DNA from: Taenia hydatigena
Taxonomy: Eukaryota; Platyhelminthes; Cestoda; Cyclophyllidea; Taeniidae
Direction: 5' to 3'
Length of the DNA stretch: 64,000 nucleotides
Assembly: GCA_036345935.2 (NCBI GenBank)
Contig: JADWOT020000005.1
Coordinates: 20,314,369-20,378,368, forward strand
Each line of letters begins with the position of its first letter. Position 1 is the first letter of the stretch. The notes beneath the pieces were generated by a model. That model worked only from the letters and a program-made list of their open reading frames with translations, ran no database searches and had not been told where the DNA came from. The position numbers were made by a program, and so were the translations under genes. This document shows, piece after piece, positions 36,495 through 51,400 of the stretch.

Positions 36495-39400
36495 CTTTAA
36501 GGAAGAGGGAAGAAAAAGAATCCTCTTAAGATTGATTATTTTGTATGATAGAAGAAAAACATCAGATGTGGAAGGACGAAGCTGCTATGGGGACCACCAT
36601 CTGTGGCCTGACAAACTTCCGAGGTAAGCGAAATAAGCACGAGGGTGTCAACACCCCTTAATCACAAATTACACAACCGATATTGTGATTCACTGTCTTC
36701 CCTGGGACTCAATACTTTGTAATGGCTGAAGAGGAGGAGAGGGAGGGAGAACCTTGGAGCTATGTGACATGATAGCACCTCAGAAATAAAACTGTTGGGT
36801 GCCAATTTACCCTGAAAGGTGAATGCACAATGGGTTGTCCGTCATAGGTGATGGTGATATTGTAGGTGCCGGGTGCGTAGGGCGTGTAGCTGAATTCGTA
36901 GCCATCCATGCGTTCGGCACAATTCAATTGCACCTTACTGGGTCCATCCACTGTTACGGAGAGCGCTCCACTGCCTGCATTGGCTGTGTTCACAAAGAAG
37001 CGACTTCGTTCGCCTAAATGTCATTGAAAAGAAGGGAATGCTAGTGAATCCTCGGTGATTTGACGATTCTACAGGAGGTTGGAGAGAACAGTGGTAGTCA
37101 GTGGAGGCATAGCATGTAGTAATCTAGCAGTTAGACATATTGCTAAAGAAACGTTATTCCTTTGGGATTGGCTCGGCTCAATTTTTTTGACTTGACCTGA
37201 GCAGATTATCGATCACGGGAAACCACCCATGTCCAGAAGCGTGGAAGGTTTGCAGTGCTTACCGACAACACCTCGAACCAGGCCGTCACCCGAGGCGGTC
37301 ACAAGACCAGGATCACTGAAATCGTCTTGACCCACGAGAACACGGAAGGGACTTCCAGGGATGGGTCGCTCATCCAGCAGCACATGGACAAGATGCGGAC
37401 CATTTTCTTGTGGAGTGAATCGGACTGCATTTTGGTCCACATCGACGGGATGGACAACAGCGGGTTCTTCACGACCCGAGGGAGTCACCACGTAGGCACG
37501 AAGGCGACCTCTTGCACCCGTGTAGTTCACCGTAAAGGCCATCGGTACACCAATCTGGAAAGGTGATAAATTGGAGAGTAACTGTCGTGTCACCCAATAG
37601 GTGATCCATCTCCATAGTTGATACGAAACAACCCCAAGGTGAGTAAGGAAAATCCCTCCAAGGACTGACTGAACTAGTTAACCAGTGAGCTAGAGGAGTA
37701 CCTCAACTAATTCACAAACTGGTACTTCAGTGCTCCCTGCGAATCGCGGACTGACAGTGACGCCTGATATTTCTCCTTCAACTGCAACGCTTGATCCTCT
37801 CGTCCGATAAATGGATCAGTAGAACGGAAGCACATATTAGCAATCAATTCATTGGCAGCAATTTAGTTCGTCAAATATGTTTCAAAAAGCATTCAGTAGA
37901 AGTGTGGTATTGATGCGCGCAAATCAATTCCCAATTCCTTCTCAACCAATGAAAAACAAAGCAAGCAAAAGTCGTAGATGCAATCGGAGTACTACATTTT
38001 ACATGATAATTCACTCGGTTCAACAATGAAAACATTAGCTAAAACAATTCAGAGACAAATATTGTCTTTTCTCCAAACGGCAGACTTGTATATCCTCCAG
38101 CGCTTTCATCACACACAGAGAACAAAATTGTCCACCTACTCTGTAATTATGCACCTTTTCCTCCTCCATCTTGCCTCTGCCGTCTTAGTGCTAAAAATTA
38201 CTAATATTTCCTCCATTTTGTGGTTTGCGGCAATGAAAATTAGGAGGCGTGTAGCTCCTCTCTCACATCTTATGAGAGATCTAGGCACTAAGAGGTGAGG
38301 AATGTTAAGGATATCGTCATCTCTTTTCCTTTCCCCCTTCCTCTGCCTTTCGCGCTCCATGAAGCATTTTCGCATCTCTTTTTCTTCAGGCTGACTTCAT
38401 GCCTCTCTGAGGCAGAGTATCCCATCTTATCAAGGCCAGGTGTCAGCAAAAAGGATGAAGGATAAACAAACTTAACCCTTCATTTGTATCCACCCTAGAC
38501 GTCATACATACGCAGAATCAACTGAGATGAATCTACCTGTGAGCACGCGAACAAAGTGAAACAGACGGGCGTGGTAAAATCTTTGCGCTTTCCGCTTTCA
38601 ACTTACCTGCAATCCTCGATCTTGCACCGCAGCTACACTGAGTTGGCGATTCTCCGTGGCATAATATCCACTGGGATCTTCAATTTCCAATCGGAATGGC
38701 GAGCCTGGCACATGTTCGTCGTTGAATCGAATGGAGCAGAAGTATTCACCCGGTTCAGAGACACGGAAAGAAACACAACAGGAACCATCCTTTCGATCCT
38801 GACAAGAAGAAAGAGCGTAGGTAAGTAGCTGAGTTTAAATAGTTTCGGCATATTTCGCTATAAAGGCCGCCTTAAATAATTATTTTGGTGACATAAACAT
38901 GTAAATTTCACTGGTATGCAACGGACCAATCAGAAAATTAACAAAGACAAAGAGAACCAATCAGAATTTTAGCGTAGCCTGCTTAAAAATTTAACCATTT
39001 CCCTGCATTTTAAGTCAGACACTTGTTTACCACTTGTTTCGTGTTATGAGGCGGCAAAAATTAAAAAAGAAACAGCGGGAAAATCGATTTTATTATAATT
39101 CGATGCCGTATCGAAGTGAAGGCTTGACTTGCAGTTAGTTCCATTGGTTAATCGAAACAAGTCACCAGAAAACTATGAATTAAAATAAATAAAGAGGTTA
39201 AGTCGATTTTTTGCTAACTGATGAAGTGTTTTTGTCGACTGACTGAAAAAGAGAAAGTTCTGCAACGACAGCCTTTCGTGCACATTGATCCGGTGTTCCT
39301 TGATTAAAAGACAGACATGTGCAGGCGCTACTTTATCCCAAAAAAACCCAAGTCCAAATGACTATACAATGCAACGTAATTAAGAAGCGCAAGGCAAATT

Positions 39401-42400
39401 AATAATCCTTTGGTTTTTTGTAAAATCATTTGACTGAGGAGGAATAAGTGGCGCAGTCCAGTCACAAGGAGGAAAACCTTTCCATCTGCTTTCCGTTTCC
39501 TGCGGGACGAAAATGTTCTAACGTCTGGAATGTGTGAGGGAAAAAAATATTGGAGTTTTTTAATATCTGTTTTTCCCCTCAAAAAACACTTGCTTCTGTG
39601 TGCCGAAAAAAGGAAAAAGGCAGCAAAATGTCACAAACGTAGATTCGCATACGTGCATGCAAGGGCTTTGTAAAATTGCGAAAGACGCATCTCCTTTGAT
39701 CCACTCAAACTGCTTCCGACGACCTTGAAAGAATGTATTTTGTGGCACTTGGAAAGGCATTCTTAAGAGACTTTTGCGTCATGACATAAATTAGGCAGAG
39801 TCCTTTTGCTTTCAGAGGAGAAACATGTCACCTAATCCCGACTAAAATTCGGGCAGACGGGGAATGAGTCTGCTGTTTTGACACTTACTTGGACCCTAAA
39901 ATGCATCTGTGCGACTGGCCTCACGAGCTGCATTTGTTCACCTGATACACCCAAACACTAGATTCGAGGTTCCTCCAACATATTTTCAAGGCTACCCCCG
40001 ACCAGCCGGATGTTCTGACAGCTTCGTTTGGGTGCTTTAGCTCACCCCCAGAGGGAATTATCGTCCCTTTTCCCCCTGCGACAGCCATGTTCAAAATCAA
40101 CTTCAGGTCAAATAGACAACTCGTAAACCAGATCGCAAGAAGTGTCAATTTCCAGACGAAATCCCTCACGTAATCCTATGAGACATGGTGAATTTCACAG
40201 TTCATCAGTTTATTTTGAGCATGGGTTCCCCTTCTCATAAACAAAAACGTTTTTAAAAACATAACCAGCCCACAAAATCCGGTGTTTGGTTTATAAATTT
40301 AGAAAGGCTACTTTTTTTCAGCCCAATTTGTTTCTATTGAAGTATGAGCCAGTAGTTAGCTTTCCAGTAGTAGCTTGCCTCAAAGTCGATTTCCGCCTTG
40401 CTCGGTCCCTCGATAGCGATAGAGAGATTGCCGGCGCCGGCTTCGCGAGTATAAATGTTGAATTCGTTGTTGCGGTTAATGTAGCCGCGTTGAATACCCT
40501 GTCCAAGGACCCGCACCTTGTTAGCGCCTCCATCAGTGATCGGTCCAACGGTGAATTGGAAGGGACTTCCTATTAGTTAGCAAAATTCAGTTTGGTTAAT
40601 GGTTTTACGTATACATTAACTAATGAAGAGGTCAGATTTCTTGTCGCAACTAATTAGTCACCTGTGGTTTCACCTCTACGACAGTGCCATTAAGGTCTAT
40701 TCATGCAACTTCTATCAATGGCCTTTCGCTCCTTTATATATTCGTAAAATATTTCTATGTTTAGTGCAGTAGGTCCTACACCATCTTTGATGATAGTCTG
40801 CTTAAATCGTATTTAAGTAGAACAAAAAATTCTTACTTGTCTAATATGTAGGAGACAAATGAAAATAACCACTTACCAGGTATGTGAACATTCCGATGAC
40901 GGACAGAGACAGTGTGGACACCCATTTCTTGGGGCACAAAACGAATGCAGTAGTTTGCTGGATCAAGTTCGGTAATTACGCACCGCTCAGTCCGACCTGA
41001 GGGACTTGTCACTATGGCTGTCATCTCAAGGACATTTACACCTACAAGGTGATCGTTAAGCAAGTTAGATATAGCCCTTTTGGATCGGGTTATGTTCTCC
41101 CTTAGTCCCTTCCGATATGTCAGTGCCCAGTTCAGATAGACATTAAGCAGGCACTTGACTCCTATGAGGTCAGGGTCAATCAAGTACTACAAGCAGGTGA
41201 GACTGGGACCACTCTGTATCTCCTATTAATCAGTCAGTGACAAACCTGGAATCTTGAGGTTCATCTCACACTGACTGCCAACGTGTGTTGTTTCAGCGAC
41301 TTCACGTTGCCTCGTAATTCGCTCCATGATACGAGGAGATGGATGACCACCGATATTCACAGCAAAAGGACTGCCAGGAACAGGTTCATCGGCATACTTG
41401 ATATGGATGATGTAGGTACCAGGCTCAGTTGGTCGATAGGTAACCAGACAGGTGCCATCTTGGTTGTCGTGACACTCAATATCGGCTTTGCTTGGACCCT
41501 CCACTGAGAGGCTAAGACCCCCAAAACCTGTTTCCAAAAGAAGGAGAAAAATTGCCCCTTTTAATTAACCAAATGTCTTTTACGCTGGCGACAGGAAGCT
41601 TGTCTCATGTGTCAACTACCATTTTGGCCCTTCTACCTTTCTCCTCTCTTAATAGGATTTCACCCAACATCAGGACGCCTTTCTACCTTTCTTTTCGCCC
41701 AGTGGAACGGATTAGTCTCCTATACGGGAAAAATGACGCCGCACAGTGGCATCCAAGCAAGGAAGGGGAATGAAGCCAAAAAGGTTGACAGTTGTCGTGT
41801 TAACATGACCTGGTTTGAATACAGCCCCATTTGGCCCACTTTTTGAATACCATATCAAAAACAAGAGAGGGAAGGAGGTAGTAGCAAAACATGATTGAAA
41901 AGTGGGTTGTGTCTATTTTGGACCTTGTTTTCCCGGAATAAGGCGTAGTCAAATTCGACAATAAATGATTAAATCAAAAGGAGGAAGGGAAATTATTAAA
42001 CGTAAACTGAGTCGCTTATATTAGTAACACAGCTAAAAATGTAAAAAATAACTAAAATTTTTGAATGACCTTCAATATTTTTCCTAAAAATTATGGTTTA
42101 ATTGCCTAATTAGAGGAAGAAACTAAATTTTCACCATTTATAAATAACTGACCAATGAGAATTCGCGAGGAAGTACATCAACCAATGAGGTTTGGGCTCA
42201 CCTGCATCGCGCGTATCGACAGTGAACTGGCAATTCTGATTGGCCAGACCCTCACGTAGGCCGCGACCATAGACACGAACACGCGAAGCGTTGCCGAGCT
42301 CCGATTCACCAACGTATATCTTGAAGGGACTGTTGGGAATTGGACGACCGTTGCGGAAGACATTGACCAAATGATCGCCGATTTCACGCGGTGTAAATGA

Positions 42401-45400
42401 GATTCCTAAAAATAAAAATAAAATCGATTTTGGACATTTAACTCAAATCATTTTAAAAGTTTTTGATTACTTTGGCGCATAAACTTTGGTTTTTGTCTCC
42501 TGGAGCCGACGCTACATGGCCGTGACGCTTGTAATTTAGCATTTAAAATGAAACCAAATGCGTTAGTCGCGCCGATTGAAGCAGAGAGCTACGGAAGGCG
42601 GCACTAACCATGAGGAAGGCTATTTATTGTAGATACCCTCCCAATCGCCGTGGTGTGCCACGGCTACTTTCCCATACGGAGAGCCGTTCAGGCCTTCCGT
42701 AGGCCATCATCCAGAAATCCGGGAGCTTTACCAATCCCTTAAAAACCGAAAAGTTGACTAAATGCCAGGAACTCTAGGAGCGAAGTAGGCTGAGACAGAA
42801 TTTTCCTGTCTTAATTGTTCACCCCTCTCCAATTTGGCAAAAGCCGTCTCTGCAAGGGCTCGTATGATGGGCAACCCGGACCTTATTAATAGCGCATTCT
42901 ATTGTCATGTCAGAGAAGGGACGAAAAAAGAAAGGGGCCATCTAAGGGGTTGACGTTTTGTCATTTATCCGTGCCTAGGAGCTTGTAAGGCGATGTGGCG
43001 GGCAGATAAACGGGAGGGAAGGAACGGATGCATCTCCAGAAGGCTGCTTAATAAAACTTGGCTGATTGGTCTTTACAGTAGTCTTTGGGGTGAAATTTCA
43101 TAAACAAACAAAGTGAGTGAGCATTAAAACTTAGACTAATTTTTTGAGCACATTGTGACAAGACTTGGCGCAACTTCACGTCGATGTGTGTGTACGCCAG
43201 TGTGTTCCACCCACTTTTCATGGCGTTTTGGAATCCTGCACGCAGAAGGTCGGTCGAATGTTCCGAATGCCTTCACCTGATCTCGAATAACAAGCAGTGA
43301 AACCAAAAATTTGCCTTATAATTTTGTGGATAGAATTCTATGCCAAAGCCACTCAAACGAGCTATGACTTCCTGATTTAACCCTAAAAGCCGGTCAAATA
43401 TCTATAAATCGCATCCAAATTTTATTGTGCATACCACTTATAAACTTATAAGTAGAGGCGACGTATTTTCCTAAAAATGGTTAAATCTTAATAGGAAACC
43501 TAGCCTTTATAATAAAAGTACTTTTACTCTAATAAAACTGATAAATCTTTGGGGATTTCGCTCATTTTATGCCATTAAACCCACCTAAATGTCCATTGGG
43601 TAGACGTTTCACCATGGAGGGTTGTTCAATGCCCGAGGGATTGGTTACCGTGGCGGTGAGGTTGTAGATGTCTGTCTCGGAGATGCGCAGAGGCACCTCA
43701 CTGGTTGTGCCCACCATCACCTGGGTCATTCGCATTGGATCCTCTGTTGTGAAACATGGGAGGAATCAAATGAGTAGGCGTTTAAAATGAGGAAATTTTT
43801 CTCTACGAAAAATGGAAAAAAAACGCGACAAATTTTAGGCTTGTCGACATTTTCCGAGCACCTAAAAATGTACACCTCTCCAAAACCCTATTTTAAGCTT
43901 GGGGGAAAAAGTCCCCCACCCACACAGCTGTCAAAGCGTTGTTATTGTCATCCCGTGGCAGCTGACGTTTTTGATTATGTCGCGTTCTTTGTTGCGACAT
44001 TCCCCTCCCTTTTCTACACATCCTTCACGCATTATTAGCCAAAAAAATTCACAGTTTTCGGTGGAAAAATTGAAAAGAGAGTAAAATAAACTGATCGAAA
44101 GTTTATAGGCTACTTGGCTCACGTACCCATGATGTTGGCGATGAACGGAGAGCCCTGAATATGCTGATCCATGAATTTAATGGAGATGGTATACTCCCCT
44201 GGTGCGAGAGGGAGATAACTAGCAGAGCATGTCCCATTCTTATTGTCACGACAGACAATTTCTGCCTTTGAGGGCCCCTCAACAGCGATTGACAAGCCAC
44301 CTACAACACAGTCTCTCAATCATGCAAGGCTCCATCTACTGAGGTCAATCAATGGAGCGGTATTTACCTGCTCCAGCTTCTCTGGTGATAAGAGTGAATT
44401 CCGCGGGTTCACCAACACGTCCATGGCTGAGTCCCGGTCCATAGGCAGTTACGCGACCCGAACCGACCGGCTCCACATAGAATCGGAAAGGACTACCTTC
44501 TATTGGTGTGCCATTGAAAGTGATATTTAATTCATGAAGTCCATCTTCTGTTGGCTGGAACTGGGCTGTCACGGTGCCATCTCCGTTGTCCATCAGGGTG
44601 GGACGAATCGATCTACCGCCGGGGGTACGGACAATGCCTGCAAGGATAAGGAAATGGGTGTCACCGCTGTATGTAAGCATCGTTGATAAATAATAAGCAA
44701 ATAGCACCTTCCAGGTTGCCGAACTTGGATCCAACGGGCAGTTTGAAGTCGATGGGATAGTAGCCGGTGGTCTTTGTTGATTCGTGGTACTGGGTAAGTG
44801 TTGTTGAATGCATCGTTTGGAGGGGAACGCGTTCCACGCGTTCTTCCTGCAAATTGGCAAACCCCATTTGGTAATGAATCGTCGCGAGAAATTGTTGTGT
44901 TAAAAAGCTGGTAGAATTGGTGAAATAAGATTCTAAATGAAATTTAATGGCTTACCGGTACAGGTTGAATCAGCTCATCAAGATTTACAGCCTAAAAATG
45001 GAAAGCGTGTGGCGCCATTGACGAAAAGGGCAAATTATGGGAACATGAGAGTCATCCTTCCAACTATTCTCAAATTTATTGGCCTCTGCCTACGCAGTTT
45101 CTTTTCACTTCTCTCATTTGAGATACTAACCTTCTGGTTGAATCTTCCACCAGGAATGATCTGTCCACCGCAGAAGATCTCCACCATGTGATCGCCGAGC
45201 ATTTGCGGTGTGTAGCAGACATTAACCTTGCCATTTGGCAATGCTACTGTGTGAACCTCAGCTGGTTGGCCAGTGGGAGTGACCACCCGTCCCATCACCT
45301 TACCCATGCCCGCATCCAAAGGATTGATGGTGATTGCGCAAGGCTGGAAGATGGGGATTCGTGGATCATTGCCACCTTAATGAAAGATGCAACAGGATAC

Positions 45401-48400
45401 GTGGCAGATGTGGGGTAAATTCAGCCGAATTTAGAGATCTTGTTATGCTACAGATAAGTTACTCAAATTTTTTTTTTTCTACTGATTTGTCATCAAGTAG
45501 AGGGCAACTTATAACGCTCCCGGGTAGATGACGATGCAATTGAAATAGTGCTGCTGCAGATTGAGATATAAGTAGGCAACTTCCTCTCAGTCATGAGAAT
45601 ACTTGTAAAAGGAAACCTTGTATTAATGACTACCTAATCCCCAACTTTACTCAACGGTGAGAATGTTGTGAACAAATTTGTACAGAGATCCTGCTAGGGA
45701 GGGTTAATCCTACCCTCAATTCGACACAGATCCGGACGTCCAACAGGGTGAACCTTAACGCAGTACGGGCTCTCGGGAATCTCACGGCCGCCGAATTTGA
45801 CATCCACATAGTGTGAACAAGCCTCTTCCGGTTGATACTGACAGGTGTAGACACCATCCCCGTGATCTGCAACCTCCAGTTGCAAAGGACGTTGTTCAGA
45901 GTCCTACAACGATTTCAAAAAAGGCAAGTCTCCTGTTTTGCCGTAGAATGTGTGGAATTCAAAGGCACAACACTGTGCAAAACAACGTAAAGCAAAAGTT
46001 TCAAGTGCAGTGTGCATCTAAGAAACGAGAATGTTGGCGTTCAAACCACTTCTGAGATGATGTTTGACAGAAAATAAAGTTGGTCAGAAGATGTCACTTT
46101 ACCCAACCCTCAAAAAAGGCGAACCGAACGAAACAACATCTAGTGGGAGTGCAAGTTTGGAGGTGCCATTCAATAGGAGTAAATGCAATAAGTTGCCGCG
46201 TCTTCCTCCCTTCCCACCGTCCCCTCACCCTCAAGGTACTCACAAGGAAAGTACCTCGAAGAAAGGCAACTTTAATCAGATCGATGAGCTGTGGGCAAAG
46301 CGATCTCTTCACAGGTCTAAATGTGCAGGGGATCTGTCATTTCGCGTAGATGTTGTGTGCACATGGAATACATGTGGATGTGTGGATATGTGGGATATCT
46401 GCTGCATTCAATCAGAGCTACTTCTTCTTCTGTTGTTGCTGTGGTTGAATGCTTCGTTTTCTTGGTTTACCCGTTGAAAATTTGGATTTGGATGCCACAA
46501 CATGAGGCGTTGGTGGTGGCTAAAGGCAGGAGATTCAAAACTCTTAATCCATTCTTTCTTCTTTCACCAAATAAGAGTAAAAATAACGAAATGCTGAGTT
46601 TTCAAATCGCATCATCTTACGGTGACAGTGAGCTCCAAGTCACCGGAGCCGGCTTCACGTGTATCCACTTGGAAGGTCGTTGGTTGACTGGCTGGAAGAC
46701 CCTCGGGACGGCTGGGGTGTACACCTTCGCCAGTGACGCGGACCTTATGCGGCTCGCAGGCTGGTAGGACATTCTGCATGAACGGTGAACGCGGCACTTG
46801 GCAATTATTCAACTTGACCTCTATCTGACACGGTCCTTCATCCTCTGGCATGTAGGTGACATCATAGACTCCGGGTTGACCTTGACGAGGAACAATAGTG
46901 GCGGGAATCTTGCGTCCATTTCGATTGGTGTGAGTCACCTTGATGAAGAAGAGTAAGGACGGTTGTTAGACTCTCTCATCCCTGCCGTAGGAGGACTCCA
47001 GATGTCCATCTTACCGCAATCGGTGCTTCACCAGCTTGACTAGCATCCACGGTGAATGTGGCCGGAACACCAGCTCTAGCACCATTGGGTTCCAAGCCTG
47101 GACCATAGCATCGGACCTTGTTGGGATCGATTCTGTCACGAATGGGAATATTGAATGGACTACCTACAAAGACACACCGTCGATGAGAGCCCAAGTCACC
47201 TAATTTTCCAAAGAAACTCACCAGGAATATCCATATCGTTGAGTTTGATAAACATATCGTAGTTGCCGGCTTTAGTTGGGAGATATTCCACAGAGCACGT
47301 GCCATCCTTGTTGTCCACGCAGTTGATTTGAGCATCGGCAGGGCCTTCTAGCGCTAATCCAAGACCACCTTGGCCAGCACCGTCCAGATCGATAGTGAAA
47401 CGTTGCGGTTCGTGAGTATAGCCGCCTTCCAGGCCTGGTCCATAGGCTCGCACCCTAGATGGGTCACATCCTGGTGTGACATGAACTTTGAATGGACTTC
47501 CAGGGACTGGCATTCCATCATAGAATACTTCCACTTGATGCAAACCTGGAATAATAGGTCGTTTGAGCTTCCTTTCTACCTGGAGGGTCAATTCAAAGGC
47601 TTTATCTGTCAAATTTTACCATCAAGAAGGGGTGAATAGCTACATTTGTACGTTCCATCACCCTGGTTTTGGACGATACAGGCTGTCCTCTGTTTCATAG
47701 GATCAACGACAATGGCTTTTACAACACCGCGACCGGCAGGATCGATGGGTTTGGCGTCCACTGTAAATTTGGCAAATGACTCCTTGAACACACCTACGAC
47801 GTAAATAAGACAAAAAGGGGATCAGGATCTTCACGACACATCAAATGGCATGCGCTTCATGCGATTTCGGCACATTTTTGGCTGCAGGCTATCGATAGAC
47901 GCTCTCATGCACGACTGTACCCGTGGGTTGAAGTCCAGGACCATAGGCTCGAACTTTTGACACATCCACCAGATCCCTTCCAGAGGGAGTAACTTGAACA
48001 GGAAAGGGACTGCCAGGAACATGCTTATCCTTGTACAGGACATTCACAGTGTAAGGACCCGGTTCCACAGGGAGGTAATCCACACCACAAGTGCCGTCAC
48101 CGTTATCGGTGTAGTTGATCTGTGCTTCTGCCGGACCCTCAATAGTCACCGAAAGTGGTGCAGGTGGGGCCTCACGACTATCGATGGTGAAGTGGGCTGG
48201 TGCATTAGCAGTGGCCCGGCGCAGACCATCGCCATAGGCACGAACAAGACCGGATGGATCTTGCTGAGTTGCGAACGCTGCAGGCTGCTTAGCAGTAGCG
48301 ATAGGTGCTTCTTGAATGGGTACTGCACTGCAAGGGAAGGGCGAGCCTCGAACCGGAGCTCCGGCCACATCGACAGCTACTTGATGTGGCCCAGCTTGTG

Positions 48401-51400
48401 TGGGAGTAAATGTAGCCTCGTAACCATCAGGTGATTCAACCAGTTGACTTGGCACTCGCATTCCATTAGGTGCCTTGACGATCACATTAGGTCGAGGCTT
48501 TGGAGCACTGGGTGGACCGGCGCCTGCCGTCACAACGTCGAATGTCGTCGGTTTACCGACAGGAATCGCTATAAGGGTACGATGGCAGTGCATTTTTTGA
48601 CACCTCAAGTCAACTGCCAGCTTTATTAACCTCGTATTAATTATTCAGACTTGCATTTCAGCAACACCAAAGAGGGCGTGACTGTTAAGATGTGCACTAT
48701 AATCTCGCTTCCCTTGGACAAAAATGCGGGAGGCAAAAGCGTCAACTTCTACCTGCCATCCATCAAGTGTCCACCTCCTAACAACGCCAGTAGAACCGTT
48801 TTCAAGTCCTAGATCTGGAGTACCACTCATCAGAGATCTCACAGAATCGCTTGAAAGCTTTCTAGATTAGATTAGTTCCTCACTTTTCCCCAATTGGATT
48901 TCGACCTCGTGGCGAGGCTGCAACACTTAGTAGACTTACTTGAGGGCAGTCCATCAACCCGCACTCGGCTCATATCCACATTCGGTTTGACAGGCACTTT
49001 GAATGGACTCCTTGGAACTTCTGTGTTCTCGAAGAAGACTTGCACAGTGTAGGTTGGTCCCGCAGTAGTAGGTGTATAGGATACCTTAAAGGTGCCATCC
49101 CGCATGTCCTTTGTGTCCATGGGTACATCGCGGCCAGCCTCGTCTCGAACGCTAATACCGACGTTACCAGGTCCGGCTTGTCTGCAGTCCACGGTGAAGT
49201 GTGTCGGCTCGTTGCGTGTGATGGACTCAACCCCGGGGCCGTAGACACGAACATTTCCAGGGTTACAGGGCTCTGCAACGTCCACCTGAATTTCAATGAA
49301 CGGCGCATTGCACTAATAAAACACTTCAGCAGTTTGGATTCACCACTGTACATATTCATATTATGGAGTTAGAAGCAGTAGATGCGTCAGCCTATCGATT
49401 TCTCAATTTAGTAGAATTTCATGCCTTTTTAATTCACCTCTAAATACTGCCGCCTACTGTTTGGTGATATAAGTAGCATATTACCCTGAAAGGCGCACGT
49501 GGTACAGCAACACCATTGTAGGTCGGTATGACGGTGTGTTTCTTGGGTCGCTTTGCGGTGTATGTGCAGGTGGCGGTAAGATCGCCGTTGTCACGCACTC
49601 GAATCGGAACTGGTTCGCCATTCTCGTCCCGCAACTCACAACCGAAGGGTGCGGGTCCACCCGCATCACGCGCATCAATGGTGAACTCTGTGGGGATGCC
49701 AGCCACGACTCCAGGTGAGAGACCAGGGCCGTAGCATTTCACCTAGAAGTTTAAAACAAAATATGCTCAGATTGACATAAAGGAAGCAAAAAGAGGTAGA
49801 AGATGAGAAAGCAATCCAGTTGCTAGAAAATTCATGATGATCGGAGGTGACGAGTGGTGAAGAAACGGTTACACGCCAGATCGCTGGCTACATGGCACTT
49901 GACAATCACCGTGATGCAGGCTTCCTCATCACTATGAAGTCATTAAGCAAAGAACTATCAGGTAAGACGATGTAACAGCAAGGAATTTGACTGGCTGAGC
50001 TTAACGAAAGCTAATTAGCTTTAGAGATTAGGTCACCGTAAAAGTATTATTTGAATTGCTTATATAATATTCACTAAAAAGTTAGTTTTTGAGAAAATTG
50101 GTTACCGCGCCAAAATATATCATCCTTGTCGAAAAAAGAGCAAATTTTAAATTGTTTTGTCGAAGGGATTGCTGATTTTTGTGTCGGTTTCCTCCTTTTA
50201 GCATGTAAAAATACCCTGTTTTGAGCCAAAACTTTTGCTTCAATCAGTTGCTAAGACTATCAGGATAAATCTGGAGGCTCATCGCACCCACACACACACA
50301 CCCAGGGAGTGAAGAAAATTTCCCACCATTTCATCCATATCTGGTTCCTTTTCAGGCTAACCCAAAAATTGCGACGGGAGTGTACCGGAAAAGCGCTGGC
50401 TAGTCATCCAGAAGGAGCAAATTTGTTTCCATACTTTCCTCCTCGCCCACGTAACCACGCTCGCCACTGATTGGCTAACGATGATACAACAAAAAGGAGG
50501 TACAAATAACACTCCTTCCTGGTGGAAAAAAAGGTCAGTTTCTCTTACTAGAAATGCTCATCATTTTGTAAAGGATAGCATAGATTTTAAAAATTCTAAA
50601 CGGAGAAGGGTTTTTATTTTGCTGAACAAGAGGAAATCCTCCCCTCCCCCGAGAATTGCCCCCAAAACCCCTTGTTTGCCACTTTGTCTGAAAAAGTGCG
50701 GTGATTTTTAAAAAGAGAGGGCAAAAATGCATCAAAATTGAACACAGGACTATTTAAAGGGGTTAAATTAAGGACAGGCGACCCGTGAGGCCTAGCAACT
50801 GCCCCAGGGGTGACTCATGCCGAGGCGCCCCATTTCCCCGAGGGTGCATTTACTTCCATCTGCCACTAAATCTTCCAGAGATGGCAAACGTTTCTGCCTC
50901 TCTTGCATGGCCATAAATATTTGACCACCGTTAAACGGCATAAATTTTTACGAAGGGAGACCCTACTGTAGCCAAAAGCAGAGGAAAATTCTCAACCATT
51001 AGTATGATCTCTACCGCCTTCAAAAGAGCCTCAAAAACCCTTCGTTGAAAGCGATAGCGAAATTTGAAGGAGAGGCCTAGTCTCCGTCATGCATGAGTGA
51101 ATTAGTGCATCTCCAAAACAGCTTTCTTTTAATTGAATCTCGGGATTTCCGCCTTCGTTCAACAAACACTGGCGGAAAGAGGTAAAATGCTAACGAAACC
51201 CATTCGAACAAAGGGTAATATGGATCGCCTTGCAGAAGACCCAGTATTCATCACTCTCGACCAAACCCAGAGGATACACTTCCATCCCCCATTTGATCGC
51301 AACTGGCGGGAGGGCTCATTCCTGACGCCACGACTTTATACCCACCACAGGTAAGGTCACAACTCACTGCATTTGGATCGCATTTTCCAGTGTCGGCCGA

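Noticed and set aside
46064..46767. Plus-strand frames of 137 and 148 codons in a filamin intron
   Set aside because: Low-complexity Leu and Ser runs without splice or domain support; the second runs over a filamin exon in antisense.
37255..48629. Several plus-strand frames of 100-146 codons across filamin
   Set aside because: They are antisense shadows of filamin exons, whose minus-strand translation is conserved.
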